NCBI RefSeq assembly: GCF_000003605.2
Contig: NW_003132364.1
Coordinates: forward strand, 196,361-222,197
Direction of reading: 5' to 3'
From: Saccoglossus kowalevskii
Taxonomy: Eukaryota; Hemichordata; Enteropneusta; Harrimaniidae
Length of the DNA: 25,837 nucleotides
Below, one piece after another: positions 10,915 to 21,175 of this stretch (positions within the stretch are counted from its first letter, which is position 1; each line of letters starts with the position of its first letter). The notes under the pieces were generated by a model. It saw only the letters and a program-made list of their open reading frames with translations. It did not search any database and was not told where the DNA came from. The position numbers and the translations under genes are program-made.

Positions 10915-12441
10915 ACCAGTGCCGCCACGAGACTTATAGGTACAAAGTACCTCTTGTTGACTCGTTTTAGAGACATTCACTCTCATTCTATTATTTCAGA
11001 AAATTTATATTTTTTTATAAAGCGACGGCACTAAAGTAAAGTCACCGGTTGAGTTCAATTCACTAGCTCAAAAGCAACCCTCTTGTTTGTTTTTTTACTA
11101 GGAATCGATATCAGTGGTCAGATTTTATGCCGAGTCACATTGGCAGTATAGTAATAAATATTCATAAGCTGATTTTGCAGTGTAACTCGTCCACCTACAA
11201 TAATTTGATAGTTAAATGCATGTGAACAATTAAAATAAAACCTGAAACACGTGTAAACATTGCCACCACATATTCAGTCGAACGTAATTGATCTGTAAAA
11301 ACTCCACGAAATATCAAAACAATTAAATCAGACATGGCAATACATCTGTGAGGGTTCCGTTAGAGTTGTTTTACGAGATATGTGTGACATAACTGTGTCT
11401 AACAACAACACCCACAGTTTCTATAGGAACATCGAACCGTCTAAGGTAACGCCAGTATTACCACATGACTGTGTTATCATATGCGAATAAAGTCGTAAGG
11501 TGCAAACGACTCATGGAATAATGTTATATTACGAGGTTTACTAATTGGGCAAGATAAAACAAAAACGACGCCACTTTGCAGTACTATATAGGTACCACAA
11601 AAGAAGAGGTACGATCGAGCTTACAGCTGAATCACGTGACCGGGATTGTTTACCTTTATTTGTAACACAGTCCCGGACTGTGTTTGTAACAACCCATCAG
11701 CCTTAAGCGCTATCAAATGCACACTACGGGCTAGGCTTATAAGAGAGATATTGGGGATAGGCGCGTAGATAAATTAGTAATTTCCGGCAAAAGTAACGCA
11801 ATAAACCGTTTCAATTTATTCTCGCAGCTTAATAGAGGGAGGTTATATTTGTGTTATTTACGGCCTCGATATTGAGAAATGAAAAACATAATTGAGCCGA
11901 GTAATTAAGAGTGTATTACACACGTCGTCTCAAATGCTTGCCGTGGCGGTATATTGTCCGTATGCTGGATTACCACTTTATATTAGCATGCTACGTTATT
12001 AAAACTTTATTATTCAGATCTTCAAAGACTTAGTGGATTTGATATAAAGTAATCAGTCTGTGAATTAATGATTTACATTACTTGACGTGTTTACTGCAGA
12101 CAACCTAGTCATGATAAGCAGATAATTAACTGTTCTATATTCTCGCTATTCTTATGTTTCTGTGTCGTGTAACATTATGCATTTCCCTTGAATGGAACAA
12201 AACACGTGGTCGTATTTTGTATTATTCAATCACGACATATATTACCTCTTGGGAGTCGTGACTACGTGAGAAATTCAATTCTCCAACAATTTTTTGGCAA
12301 TTTGTTTAGGGTACTAAAGGCTCCCTAACTCCTCAAAATTGCTCCATGCCCCATGGCATTTTGACACTAATTTACATGCTGTGATTTGATTTGCTGTTTT
12401 GCCTCACTAGACCGTTATAATGCATCTATTTATGTGACATT
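10915..12441. other. Non-coding DNA upstream of the receptor gene
   Basis: No coding region recognised. It may contain the promoter and one or more 5' untranslated exons of the receptor, because the receptor exon appears to begin at a splice acceptor. No convincing donor or TATA box could be chosen from the sequence. Small palindromes occur at 10938-10952 (AGGTAC, spacer AAA, GTACCT) and 11664-11684. Confidence 0.5.
11664..11684. repeat. Perfect 10-bp-arm palindrome
   Basis: AACACAGTCC and GGACTGTGTT are exact reverse complements separated by one C. The word TTTGTAACA flanks it on both sides as a direct repeat. A related inverted repeat with CACAGTCC and GGACTGTG arms lies at 21176-21197. 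Function unknown: either a foldback or MITE footprint, or a dyad binding site. Confidence 0.75.
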
Positions 12442-12461
12442 ATTTTTTAATATCATTACAG
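12442..12461 (+). promoter_or_regulatory. Probable 3' splice acceptor of the receptor exon
   Basis: A T-rich tract (ATTTTTTAATATCATTACAG) ends in CAG at 12459-12461, directly before ATGAACAAGG. The receptor frame is closed upstream by an in-frame TGA at 12543-12545, so any exon beginning here would carry the last 93 bases of the 5' UTR. The call rests on the motif alone, and transcript data would settle it. Confidence 0.45.
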
Positions 12462-12488
12462 ATGAACAAGGCGACTTCCGAACAGTAA
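12462..12488 (+). promoter_or_regulatory. uORF 1 (8 codons)
   Basis: An ATG lies immediately after the putative acceptor and ends at TAA 12486-12488. With two later upstream ATGs it could reduce initiation at the receptor start. This is inference from sequence only. Confidence 0.35.
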
Positions 12489-12511
12489 GGGCTGCGTACT
12501 TACCTCTACAT

Positions 12512-12526
12512 ATGCTGTGTATGTAA
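12512..12526 (+). promoter_or_regulatory. uORF 2 (4 codons)
   Basis: ATG CTG TGT ATG TAA, with two upstream ATGs sharing one stop. It lies 28 bases before the receptor start. A further upstream ATG at 12550 opens an 18-codon frame ending at 12606 that overlaps the receptor start in another frame. Its context is weak, with T at -3. Confidence 0.35.
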
Positions 12527-12554
12527 ACGTATCACCATCCAGTGAGTATATGCA

Positions 12555-14462
12555 ATGTACGCTGAATTCGACATGTATTACAATAGTACTATTACACCCA
12601 GTGTGAATTATTCCAGAACTGTGGAATTTAATGACACGGAATGGATTTCCACTACCTCTACTGGGCCAGTCACGAATCGGACAACACAAACGGCAACATT
12701 GGTCACCCCAACGATGCTTTTGGAGGCGGTAACATATGGGTCGGGTGATTCAGCGACAACGCATACAGGCAAGGGACAGGCGTTTGTGTACGCTGTAGTC
12801 GGGAAACTAACATCGACGGCGCAGACATTAACGACAGAACATTTAACGCAGTATGTACCAGTTTCCATGACAACAAATGAATCATGTTACGACTGTCAGG
12901 CGGAGGAGGATTTCTGGCTAGTCTACCCTCCGATATGGTCGGTGTTTATTTTAGTATCTACTTTAATTGTGATTATCTTAACTACTATGGGAAATGTGCT
13001 CGTTATCGTAGCGTTCAGCAGGGAGAAAAAACTACGTAGTTTTTCAAACTTCTATATTCTGAATCTGTCCATGGCGGATCTCCTGATTGGTAGCTTTGCG
13101 ATACCAATGTGTGTGCCGTATGTACTGCTTGGTAAATGGGTGATGGGTCCAGCTCTTTGCAAACTCTGGGTCATGATTGACTACACCTTATGCACATCGT
13201 CTTTGTTCAGTGTCGTCTTGATCACATTCGACAGGTACCTTTCTGTCACACGTGCAATAAAGTATAGAACACAGACAACGATTAAAGGCACTGTAATGAA
13301 GATGTCGTTGGCCTGGATTATTCCCTTACTGTTTTATGGTACTACAGTCATTGGCTGGGAATATTACACTGGAATAACTGTTCCCGGTGATCAATGTTAC
13401 GCTGCATTCGCCGATAACTTTCCATTGACTTTCGCGCAAACTGTTCTAGAATTCTTTTTACCATTGATATTAATATTTTATTTCAATATCAGCATATTTG
13501 TAAATATTCGCAAACGGACGAAACGGTCCATCAAAAAAGTTCCCATGCCGGCGTTTTCATTCAACGCCTCTATAAAGATTTCAAACGAAAGTGAGTCGTC
13601 GCAAATCATCGGACGAAATAGTTCATTAACGCATCAAGATAGCAAAGTCAAGTTATATATTGAAAGTGAAAAAGACGACATCATCAGCTGTGGGGAAATA
13701 GACAATGAAGATCATGCTAACATCAACTCAGACGAAAAGGAACAGCATACGGCATTGCTCCCAAGACAGACACTCCAAGTACCTGGCAAGTATGAGGAAA
13801 TCCAAATGAACAGTTTAAACAAGACACCTGATGGCCAAACGCCCTCTACTTTGCTTCCAAATAATAACAAAGAATATAGAAGTTGTCTGTCTCCAAAATG
13901 CAAAATAAAAAATGGAGGAGAAGCAGTGCGCAGACCTTCTGCATTGAGTGTGACAATAACTGAACCTGAGCTGAATAATACAGGAACGACGGCCACAGCG
14001 GGCGCTCTGTCCACACCTGAACACAAAGCAGACGGTGAATCACGGGTACATATGGCCAAATTGTCTGCATCATCCCATCAGGCTGTGCGTCGGAAGCTCT
14101 CACGTGACAAAAAATTGGCCAAGTCCTTGATTATCATCGTGGGGGCTTTTGTACTTTGTTGGACTCCTTACCAAATTTTAAACTTGGTACAAAGCCTTTG
14201 CGGAGGTGATTGCATCAACACTACATTATACGACTTTTCTTTCTGGATTCTTTGGTTGAATTCCACCCTTAACCCATTGCTGTACCCATTCTGCAACAAC
14301 CAGTTTAAAATGGCGTTTAAGAAAATTCTCTGTCGGCGAAAGTTCAAACGAAATCGCCAAGCCTACACACTGAGAGAGTGCCATAGCACGACAATAACAG
14401 TTCCAAATCGTTTTGGACGCAATTACAGCGAGACGACATCTGGAATTATAAATTACAGTTAA
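12555..14462 (+). CDS. Histamine H3-like class A G-protein-coupled receptor
   Basis: Complete 635-residue, uninterrupted frame for a seven-helix plasma-membrane receptor, likely aminergic. Residues 1-120 form a Ser/Thr-rich extracellular tail with N-glycosylation sequons at N10, N18, N26, N41 and N108. Helices lie at roughly 126-153, 163-190, 200-232, 246-267, 291-318, 518-545 and 557-580. Class A landmarks are N147 (1.50), D175 (2.50), the C202/C281 disulfide pair, DRY at 226-228, W254 (4.50), P303 (5.50), CWTP with W536 (6.48) and P538 (6.50), and NPLLY starting at N573 (7.49). D209 (3.32) should bind an amine. E299 sits at 5.46, the glutamate characteristic of histamine H3/H4 receptors, and both tryptophans 7.40 and 7.43 of H3 receptors are present. 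Intracellular loop 3 is about 197 residues, with basophilic kinase-like sites RRPS (459-462) and RRKLS. Gi/o coupling is inferred from the family. The start was chosen because TGA closes the frame at 12543 and -3 is G; Met7 is the alternative. The ligand is unproven, and a related amine or muscarinic-like ligand is possible. Confidence 0.93.
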   Translation: MYAEFDMYYNSTITPSVNYSRTVEFNDTEWISTTSTGPVTNRTTQTATLVTPTMLLEAVTYGSGDSATTHTGKGQAFVYAVVGKLTSTAQTLTTEHLTQYVPVSMTTNESCYDCQAEEDFWLVYPPIWSVFILVSTLIVIILTTMGNVLVIVAFSREKKLRSFSNFYILNLSMADLLIGSFAIPMCVPYVLLGKWVMGPALCKLWVMIDYTLCTSSLFSVVLITFDRYLSVTRAIKYRTQTTIKGTVMKMSLAWIIPLLFYGTTVIGWEYYTGITVPGDQCYAAFADNFPLTFAQTVLEFFLPLILIFYFNISIFVNIRKRTKRSIKKVPMPAFSFNASIKISNESESSQIIGRNSSLTHQDSKVKLYIESEKDDIISCGEIDNEDHANINSDEKEQHTALLPRQTLQVPGKYEEIQMNSLNKTPDGQTPSTLLPNNNKEYRSCLSPKCKIKNGGEAVRRPSALSVTITEPELNNTGTTATAGALSTPEHKADGESRVHMAKLSASSHQAVRRKLSRDKKLAKSLIIIVGAFVLCWTPYQILNLVQSLCGGDCINTTLYDFSFWILWLNSTLNPLLYPFCNNQFKMAFKKILCRRKFKRNRQAYTLRECHSTTITVPNRFGRNYSETTSGIINYS

Positions 14463-14790
14463 AAAAATCGGTTATTTTGATAATGAAGTAGTTCTAGTAT
14501 ACTAGTAATACAGTGAATAGCTACATGGTATCTAATTTACATATTACGTGTCGTATGAGTTCGGCTAAAGAACATTACATTTTACATAATAACGTGTATA
14601 CAATTTCGTAAATATGAATATTAAGTATACTCCTATCTGAATATTTGTTTGCGTTTCCCCTATCGTGCGCGAGCTGTGTGTTTTCGACTATAGGAATTAC
14701 TCACATGGTACCTTGTACGCAGAATATATTGACAGAGTATTACTGTCGGTGACTCTAGAGTTCCGTTTTAGAATAAATACAGTAAACTGA
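14463..14790 (+). other. Probable 3' UTR of the receptor gene
   Basis: The AT-rich stretch after the TAA stop contains no other gene. It ends near an AATAAA at 14772-14777, followed by a GT-rich stretch (GTATTGTATGTGTTGATG) of the kind that supports 3' cleavage. The exact cleavage site cannot be read. Confidence 0.55.
14772..14777 (+). terminator. AATAAA polyadenylation signal
   Basis: Canonical hexamer 310 bases after the receptor stop codon, with a GT-rich downstream element starting about 20 bases later. It is the first canonical signal seen after the stop. Confidence 0.6.
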
Positions 14791-16720
14791 GCGGTATTGT
14801 ATGTGTTGATGTTCTTTATTAATATATTTGTGAATAACGTGATTACGAATGTATCGATCACTTCTGCATCTCAACAGGTTACCCTTAAGGTCTCATGCCA
14901 CTAATTAACCAATGGATGCTCGTCAATTTAAATGCCTAGCAAGAACCAATGAAATTTTTTAAATATTTTTTTTCTCAGGTGCTCCCTGTTTGAGGGCGTA
15001 ATCACCTGGGTCAGAGGTGAGACCAACATGTGGTCTTTTGTTTACTACTTAGCGGCTGTGTACCTGTGGGTTTATTCTGTGTGTTAATGGCTGTTCTAAT
15101 CTTGGTGTTTTTCCAGTGATTTCTCTTGGTGCAATCCAAATACAGTAGGTGTGTCTTGTTTACCTGAGATTCGCAAGAGTTTGAGCTGGCCAACATGTTA
15201 GTTTTTTTTTTGCATATGGTTGATTACTGGCATGTTGATTTCCCATTTTTGAGTCATATTTTCAACTTTCTTCGTCATTTTCATATAGCAATCTCGTCAT
15301 ATGTTAACATTGTCGTCTATGGAAATTCAATTAGTGGTATGAGCCCCATAGTACTATGTGAAGCAAGGATTAAATAATTCACGTAAGTATTTCTAACACC
15401 GTTGTGATAGTGTTTTCATGATTCCAATCTACTGCAGTAATTTATGTATTGTAATATGACTGTATTCCTTCAAACACAGTATATAAATACATACATATTT
15501 GTCACTGCCGTCCATAGTAAAACGTAATAACAATAGATTAGTCTTATAGGATACAATGACAGATAATTTAGTTCGGTTTTAATATATACGTTGATCCATC
15601 GAGCATGTTGACATAATTAAAATTCAATTTTCAGGCGCATTTCTCGCGGAAAATCTCGCAATTTTCGTTTGAAATCATACCTCGCGATTTGATCCAGGGT
15701 ATATATGGACTGTTTACATTTATACGTTACATGTTGGTTCAGTGAATCAAAGTTGTTATGACGACGGGGGGTCGAACGTCTGACTTGACTGAATACACGG
15801 CCACACACAATGGCCATTCTAAAACAACCACTTAAACGATTGGTTAACAGAAAAAGGCATAAGGTCACATCACACTAAAACACAAATCTAACTCAGAATT
15901 AGGTAAACAAAACAAATAAACTTTCAATTTCTAATGATGCTATGGATGTAATGTCACGTGACATACTCGTTAGATATACTGAAACTATTTCAGTGTTATG
16001 CACATCTATGGAGAGTATTGTGAACACGTTTGTAAAATAATATGCATTCAAATCCGAGTCTTTCACCGCACGACTTTGCTATATATTTGATCATAAACGT
16101 TATCGTAACAAAGGTATAGCGTTATAAGCTGCTAAAGGTCAGCGCGAGACCCGATAACCAAGGCCAAATATCTCGAGCTTATGTGAATATAAAGGTAAAA
16201 TCCTTGCGTAGAACATGACATACTTACAAACAGACAAAGGTTAGTATATATGATGTAAAGTGACGATTTTTATGGCAAAATACTAGTTTTTTTAAAAATC
16301 ATATTGTAATAACATTTTAGAGCCTTCTCCTGTCAGAATGTGTGTTGAACTATCTTTGATTTAAGGTCTGATAAAGTTTGCATTATAAACCTCTGTGCGC
16401 TGGGTATCGTTACTGACACTGTTACCGGATGGCTTCGGAATAATGTAGTAGCGAACGATGGGGTATGTCACGGTCTGTTGTGGAGACACTCACTTGCGAC
16501 CTGATCTGCAGCCATACCTCGCTTAAATTTGCGTACCATAATATATCATGTCATCAATTAACTTGAATTAATAATATAGGCAATCAACGTGGCTCTCCGT
16601 CAACATTTACAAAGTAATATAATCCAAGAAAATATTATATTGGGAGAATTTAAAATTTACATAGGAACGTGATATAAACAGCAATATTGTGACCCATTTC
16701 TTGTAGGAGCATGTTATTAT
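14791..16720. other. Intergenic DNA, no gene recognised
   Basis: Open frames on the minus strand at 15011-15196 and 15617-15868 have no recognisable family, signal peptide or splice structure, and are treated as chance. 15490-15500 has a TATA-like AGTATATAAATA without a following gene. No RNA gene seen. Confidence 0.5.
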
Positions 16721-16760
16721 GAGGTTATAAACGGTATGCTCGCTTGCCGTTTATAACCTC
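16721..16760. repeat. Perfect hairpin, 14-bp arms and 12-nt loop
   Basis: GAGGTTATAAACGG (16721-16734) and CCGTTTATAACCTC (16747-16760) are exact reverse complements around a 12-base spacer. Perfect arms of this length are unlikely by chance in decayed intergenic DNA. It could be a foldback element remnant or a structured RNA stem. There is no coding capacity. Confidence 0.88.
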
Positions 16761-16952
16761 TAAATATATATAATGTCAAAACATTCAATTCTTGTAAATC
16801 ATATTATATAAGACTCCAGAATATGTCACCTCAGAAACTCCGTCAATTATTTTTTTATTGGCACTCACATCTACGATGAATGTATTAAAGATGAAGTATT
16901 CATTATTACGATATAATTATAATACCATAGATTGTAACAGCGCGTGAATTAT
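16761..16952. other. AT-rich spacer, nothing recognised
   Basis: Short spacer between the hairpin and the heat-shock-element-like cluster. It contains AT-rich simple stretches only. Confidence 0.5.
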
Positions 16953-17183
16953 GATGTTAACACTGTGTCGCATACGACTTATTTACCACTTCCGTGTCAC
17001 TGAGAATGTTCTAGAACCGTACTGTGTCTGGGTGGAATATTCTAGATTTTTAAGAAAATGGTTGAATAGATAATAGAACACTGTAGGAGGCAATAGAAGG
17101 TAATGGAACATTCTAGAAATTGGTAGTAAGTTCCAGACTCATTATGTATGCTGATGTAATGGTATATTTATAGACAGTGCGGG

Positions 17184-17191
17184 TATATATA
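17184..17191 (+). promoter_or_regulatory. TATA box
   Basis: TATATATA followed by GGGG, 65 bases after the last heat-shock-like element. Start of transcription would be expected near 17205-17216. A weaker TATA-like stretch lies at 17163-17172. Confidence 0.5.
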
Positions 17192-17507
17192 GGGGAATTG
17201 TTCAGCACTGAGATCAGATCAGATCGGAGATCTCATTGAATTGTATTGGAGTAGTGGAGTTTTACCGCGTTAAATTACTTGATGTTTGCAGAGTATAATA
17301 ATACCAGTACCAGTTGAAACCTCATCTGTTGGCTCCGTGTTCGTATTCTATCATCGCCGCCAGGGAAGTCTTTCTGTTACTGTTGCCATTTTGGTATTTG
17401 AACCATCACACCTGTACTATACCAATTACGGTAATATTACGTTGTGTGTGACACACTGTTATACCATTTAGAGCCAACACCTGACCAATAGTTGTTTTTG
17501 TCAAGCC

Positions 17508-17513
17508 AATAAA
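17508..17513 (+). terminator. AATAAA polyadenylation signal
   Basis: Canonical hexamer about 300 bases downstream of the TATA box at 17184. Together they would define a very short polyadenylated transcript or the R region of an LTR. Confidence 0.4.
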
Positions 17514-17530
17514 TTAAAGTTTTACGATAG

Positions 17531-20500
17531 ACTTTCTAATGAAATGAAATAATGCATGTAAAAAAAAACATAAATGGACTATAAAGGATTTCGTTAATAC
17601 AATGAATGAAAATTATACCTAACCAACAAAAGTTGAGAGATAAACAAAAACAAAACACCACAACACAATACGGAATTCACCTATTCCAACGGCGAAGGCA
17701 CAACAATTATACATAATGTATATACGTATTGGCCTGGTAGATCGAGACTGATGACACATTTTTTGATTACTTTATTAATTAGGATTATCTCATATTCTAA
17801 TAGTTTGCTGAACAAATATACTGTGATAGTCTGCAGTTATTACACGCTAATTCCGTAGTTTAAAAAAGACAAGACATGTGAAATGTAATTTAATTCAATT
17901 ACAGTAGTAACACTGTTTTGAAATTAAACACACACGATACTCACAGGGGCGTCTCGAAATGAAAATTATAGGTTTAGCAAGGATTCAATATTGACTGGAA
18001 AAGATTGTGTAACTTTAGTTACATTTGCCGACAAGGATTTTCGAGCTGATAAGAGAGCCATAGGAGAAGATTGAATTTACTTTAGGCATCTATTGATGTT
18101 TGCTCAAATACCGGTTAACATAAAGGCGCATTATCTGCAGCATAAACCCATCCGATGTCCATGTCAACTTGTTGAAAAAGAAACGCGAGTTGAGCTTTTT
18201 ATACGCCAGACACACGTCTGACTCAAATCACCGCGGCAACGGGTGCTGACTGAGCCGTATTTTTATCAATTGAGGGCGGTATACCATTTAAGTTATTTGA
18301 AGTTGAAAAATGATAACACTGCAATTTAAATGTCGCAGATTATTCATTGCACGAGGTTTGAATAGTAGAATGGGATAATAAAGAATATAACTATAACTCT
18401 GATCATATTTAAATTTCTCGTTCATTCATGATGATACATACCAAAACTACTGAATGATGATGCACTGACCAACCTCATTGGCCGTACACGCTTAATGTTT
18501 TGGATCCCAATATTACAGCACACATCATTTGACGATAACAGAGCACCAAGATTCATGTACAAATTGATACTAGAGACAATATAATACCCTGGCGAACACC
18601 AATAATCACATTATGGTACGATGACATTGCGATCGGCAATGTATGTATTGTGTCCAGAATGCCCTCTATTCATTATTTTTTCGAATAATGTCTAGTAGTT
18701 CTCGCGGCTGGTGGCATCTCAGGAAACGAGACTATTACAAGAACGATAATAATTTCTTTGAGAACATGGAAACACATATATAACCAAATTGACTGTCATC
18801 AGTAACAAAATATGATCTACGACGAACTTAAATACGTTGCAGCACTTCGGTTATTGTAGTAGCGATATGATGACCTGCTTGCTACATTATAAAATTTCCG
18901 AAGGGATTCGAATCGCTCTGAATAAACTGTCCGCATCATGACCGTTATTTGGCCGAATATTTTAGTAATATACTTATATAAAATTTAGGTTATTTAAGCT
19001 TGTTTCGTTAGAAAGAATGAAGTCATTTGAAGCAACGTAATCACGCAATGCTTTCACTATTATAATAGCGGTATGAGTCGATGTGATTTACAGTGGTTCA
19101 ACCAAGATACTGTTCCATCACTGCACGTGATAATGAGTACGTCATAGCACATTTTAGCTACTGACCTCGCTCAGAAGGTTTGTATGGTTTCGCATTATTT
19201 CATTTACCATAGGATCTCATGTTACAATGCCTCACAATACAGTGTATAATTGAAAATAGGTTCCATTTATTTAACAAGATATCTCAGATTGTATGATAAA
19301 ATAAAAAAAAGGTCGAGCCAGATGTTAAAATGCGAAACTTATGAAGTAAATATTTTATAAAAGTGTTACAATACAAGATGGACAACAATTTTTTTCATCA
19401 TTTGAGGATAGTAATTTTTGGATTGTCCATACTGAACGTATCTAAGAAAGATAACTTATTATTATTCCACAATTCAGGATGGAAACTGAAAACTGAACAA
19501 GAACATGAAGCATGGGTCCAGCTAATTCAACTACCGTTTGCCGTTGTAATTTCGTGTTTCCGCTTTATTTCCCGATTGCTAATTCAATTAATATACGTAT
19601 ATTTTGCTTAGTTTACTGGTCGATCTATCAGAAAAAAAATTGCTGTGCCCGGTGTTTTTTTTTCTGTCGGACTATGGCAGTATTGTGCCACAATATACAA
19701 GATATGCACTATCACCATATACCAAGCTGGCACACATCGATTGGTCGCGACACGGTAATAATAACGCAAGTTCCGAATCAAGCAAATTCAATTGACTTAA
19801 ATTTTGAAACACATCAAAATAATTTTGGGGCGATTGTATGAATTAAATATAACCCATTGACATAGCAAATATCCAATTTAAGATGTAGTTTTGTTCATAG
19901 TCGTTAAAAATAGTCGTGAATGTTCATAGAAAAAAGTTCTAGGATTTAAATGAAATGACCACAAACTACTAAAAACAGCATGCGATATTGTGAATAGTTA
20001 TTTGAAAGTTTATAACATTGCTCAAATAATTCACATATGATGTAAATATCTTTTTCTGGAACGATGGGCGATACAGGGAACTTCTAAATCTGGCCCTGGT
20101 TACATGTAAGATTTTCATATCGTGGTCAGCTAACAGTCCTGATATATAGCCACTCAAATAGTATAAATGATTACAAATAGTGCATTTCGAAGCACGGGAT
20201 TTTTTCATCTGCTAATAACGCACGGCCGACAAGTTTGGGTCTAGAATTAGTGGCCGAAGTTTCAATTGCTGATACTTCCCTCATTAGCCCAGCTAACATA
20301 TGAAACACAGCTCATACATATGCAATGTGGTAATGCAGCGATGTTCAGGGTTCACGTCCGTTGTCTGTTTATTTTTGGTAAACTGGTCGTCTAAAAGAAC
20401 AATCGTTACAGCAATCTCCAGATATCATACGCTCACTAGATATTGCATCGCCGCGAGTCATCTAGATTTACTCTTAACAAATTATAAATAGAAATAAAAT

Positions 20501-20899
20501 ACCAAATATTGATGTGACGGTATTAGAAGCACGAAATACCAGTGGTCGCAACTCCAAGCTAAAAAGCAAAAACCTTCTTTGCTGTACTAGAAATTTTCAT
20601 ACCGTGAACCGCTTATTCAGTGCAGTAATAATAAGCGAAGGTCTGACCCCACATAATAGACAAACTGAGTTCACCATGTTTATTTGCACCTCTATGGTAT
20701 GATATACCATATTTGTTGTTGTGCTCGAAAACAGTTATTGTGGTGACCTTCAAATCCAAGATGGCGTCCAAGATGGCAACCAAGCCTGTACAACCTAATA
20801 AAGCTGGTTCCATTTGTGATAGAACATTTGTGAAAGTGGCTAAATATATGTTTTTGTGAACGAAAAAGTTCACGAACTAACATTCCATGATGAGTATAG
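17531..20899. other. Intergenic DNA, no gene recognised
   Basis: About 3.4 kb without a recognised gene. The longest plus-strand open frames (19363-19611, 19512-19841) show no domain, and overlapping frames of similar length argue for chance. CCAAGATGGC is repeated in tandem near 20756-20779, in a context (AAATCCAAGATGGCG) that contains a YY1-like AAGATGGCG word. The minus-strand frame at 20692-20991 is antisense to this and has no recognised domain. Confidence 0.45.
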
Positions 20900-21151
20900 T
20901 ATTGTTTCTTATCAAACTGTAAGATATTCAGCAACATTTGTTGCAAACCACGTTTTATGTATATAACTAATGATGCATTTGTTTGTGCCATGGCACTTAT
21001 TCAGCAGTTGAAAGTAAATGGCAATGCCACATTCGGTGACGTGGCAGAAACTGTACTGAGGTTGATAATGAGACAGGTTCCCACGAGATGTACAGCATAT
21101 GAACATTGGATGACCGACACCTATCCAGAAATATCAATAAAGAGTCCTTAA
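20900..21151 (+). pseudogene. Broken fragment of an uncharacterised multicopy protein family
   Basis: The frame is open from 20900, with its first Met at 20957 and TAA at 21149-21151. It reads AMALIQQLK, then TFGDVAETVL, then DTYPEISIKSP. The pattern of an ALIQ.LK motif, then TFGD.A, then a D.Y...SIK motif with an acidic/basic follow-on matches my memory of a large uncharacterised protein family seen in many copies in marine animals. I cannot name a domain for it. The frame stops right after SIKSP, although translation past the stop reads Arg-Glu as the family would. No intact upstream exon was found. Likely a decayed copy; chance resemblance is not excluded. Confidence 0.35.
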
Positions 21152-21175
21152 CGAGAATATCAAACTCAATCAGCA

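Larger units (their letters stand above)
16953..17530 (+). promoter_or_regulatory. Heat-shock-element-like promoter unit or solo LTR
   Basis: Three GAAnnTTCnnGAA-type sites occur in 115 bp: 17004-17016 (perfect), 17035-17047 (last box GAT) and 17106-17118 (perfect). A TATATATAG box follows at 17184-17191, an Inr-like TTCAGCA at 17201 and an AATAAA at 17508-17513. No HSP reading frame follows; the only open frame (17286-17471, 61 codons) matches no family I recognise. The order of enhancer, TATA, about 300 bp and poly(A) signal also fits a U3-R-U5 LTR. TGTTAAC at 16953 would be a plausible left end, but no matching right end, target duplication or primer-binding site was found. Confidence 0.5.

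Noticed and set aside
9038-10939. 633-codon open frame across the 30-bp array
   Set aside because: Entirely low-complexity decapeptide repetition. Overlapping long frames exist in other phases and on the other strand, as expected for a stop-poor unit divisible by three.
13712-14103. Minus-strand open frames inside the receptor gene
   Set aside because: Antisense shadows of the well-supported plus-strand receptor, with no motifs.
17286-17471. 61-codon frame after the heat-shock-like promoter
   Set aside because: No recognised domain, short, and inside what may be an LTR R/U5 region.
19363-19841. Overlapping plus-strand frames
   Set aside because: No domain or signal recognised. Similar lengths in three phases suggest chance in AT-rich DNA.
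20756-20779. YY1-like AAGATGGCG tandem words
   Set aside because: Short motif repeated within what appears to be old repeat sequence, with no promoter context.
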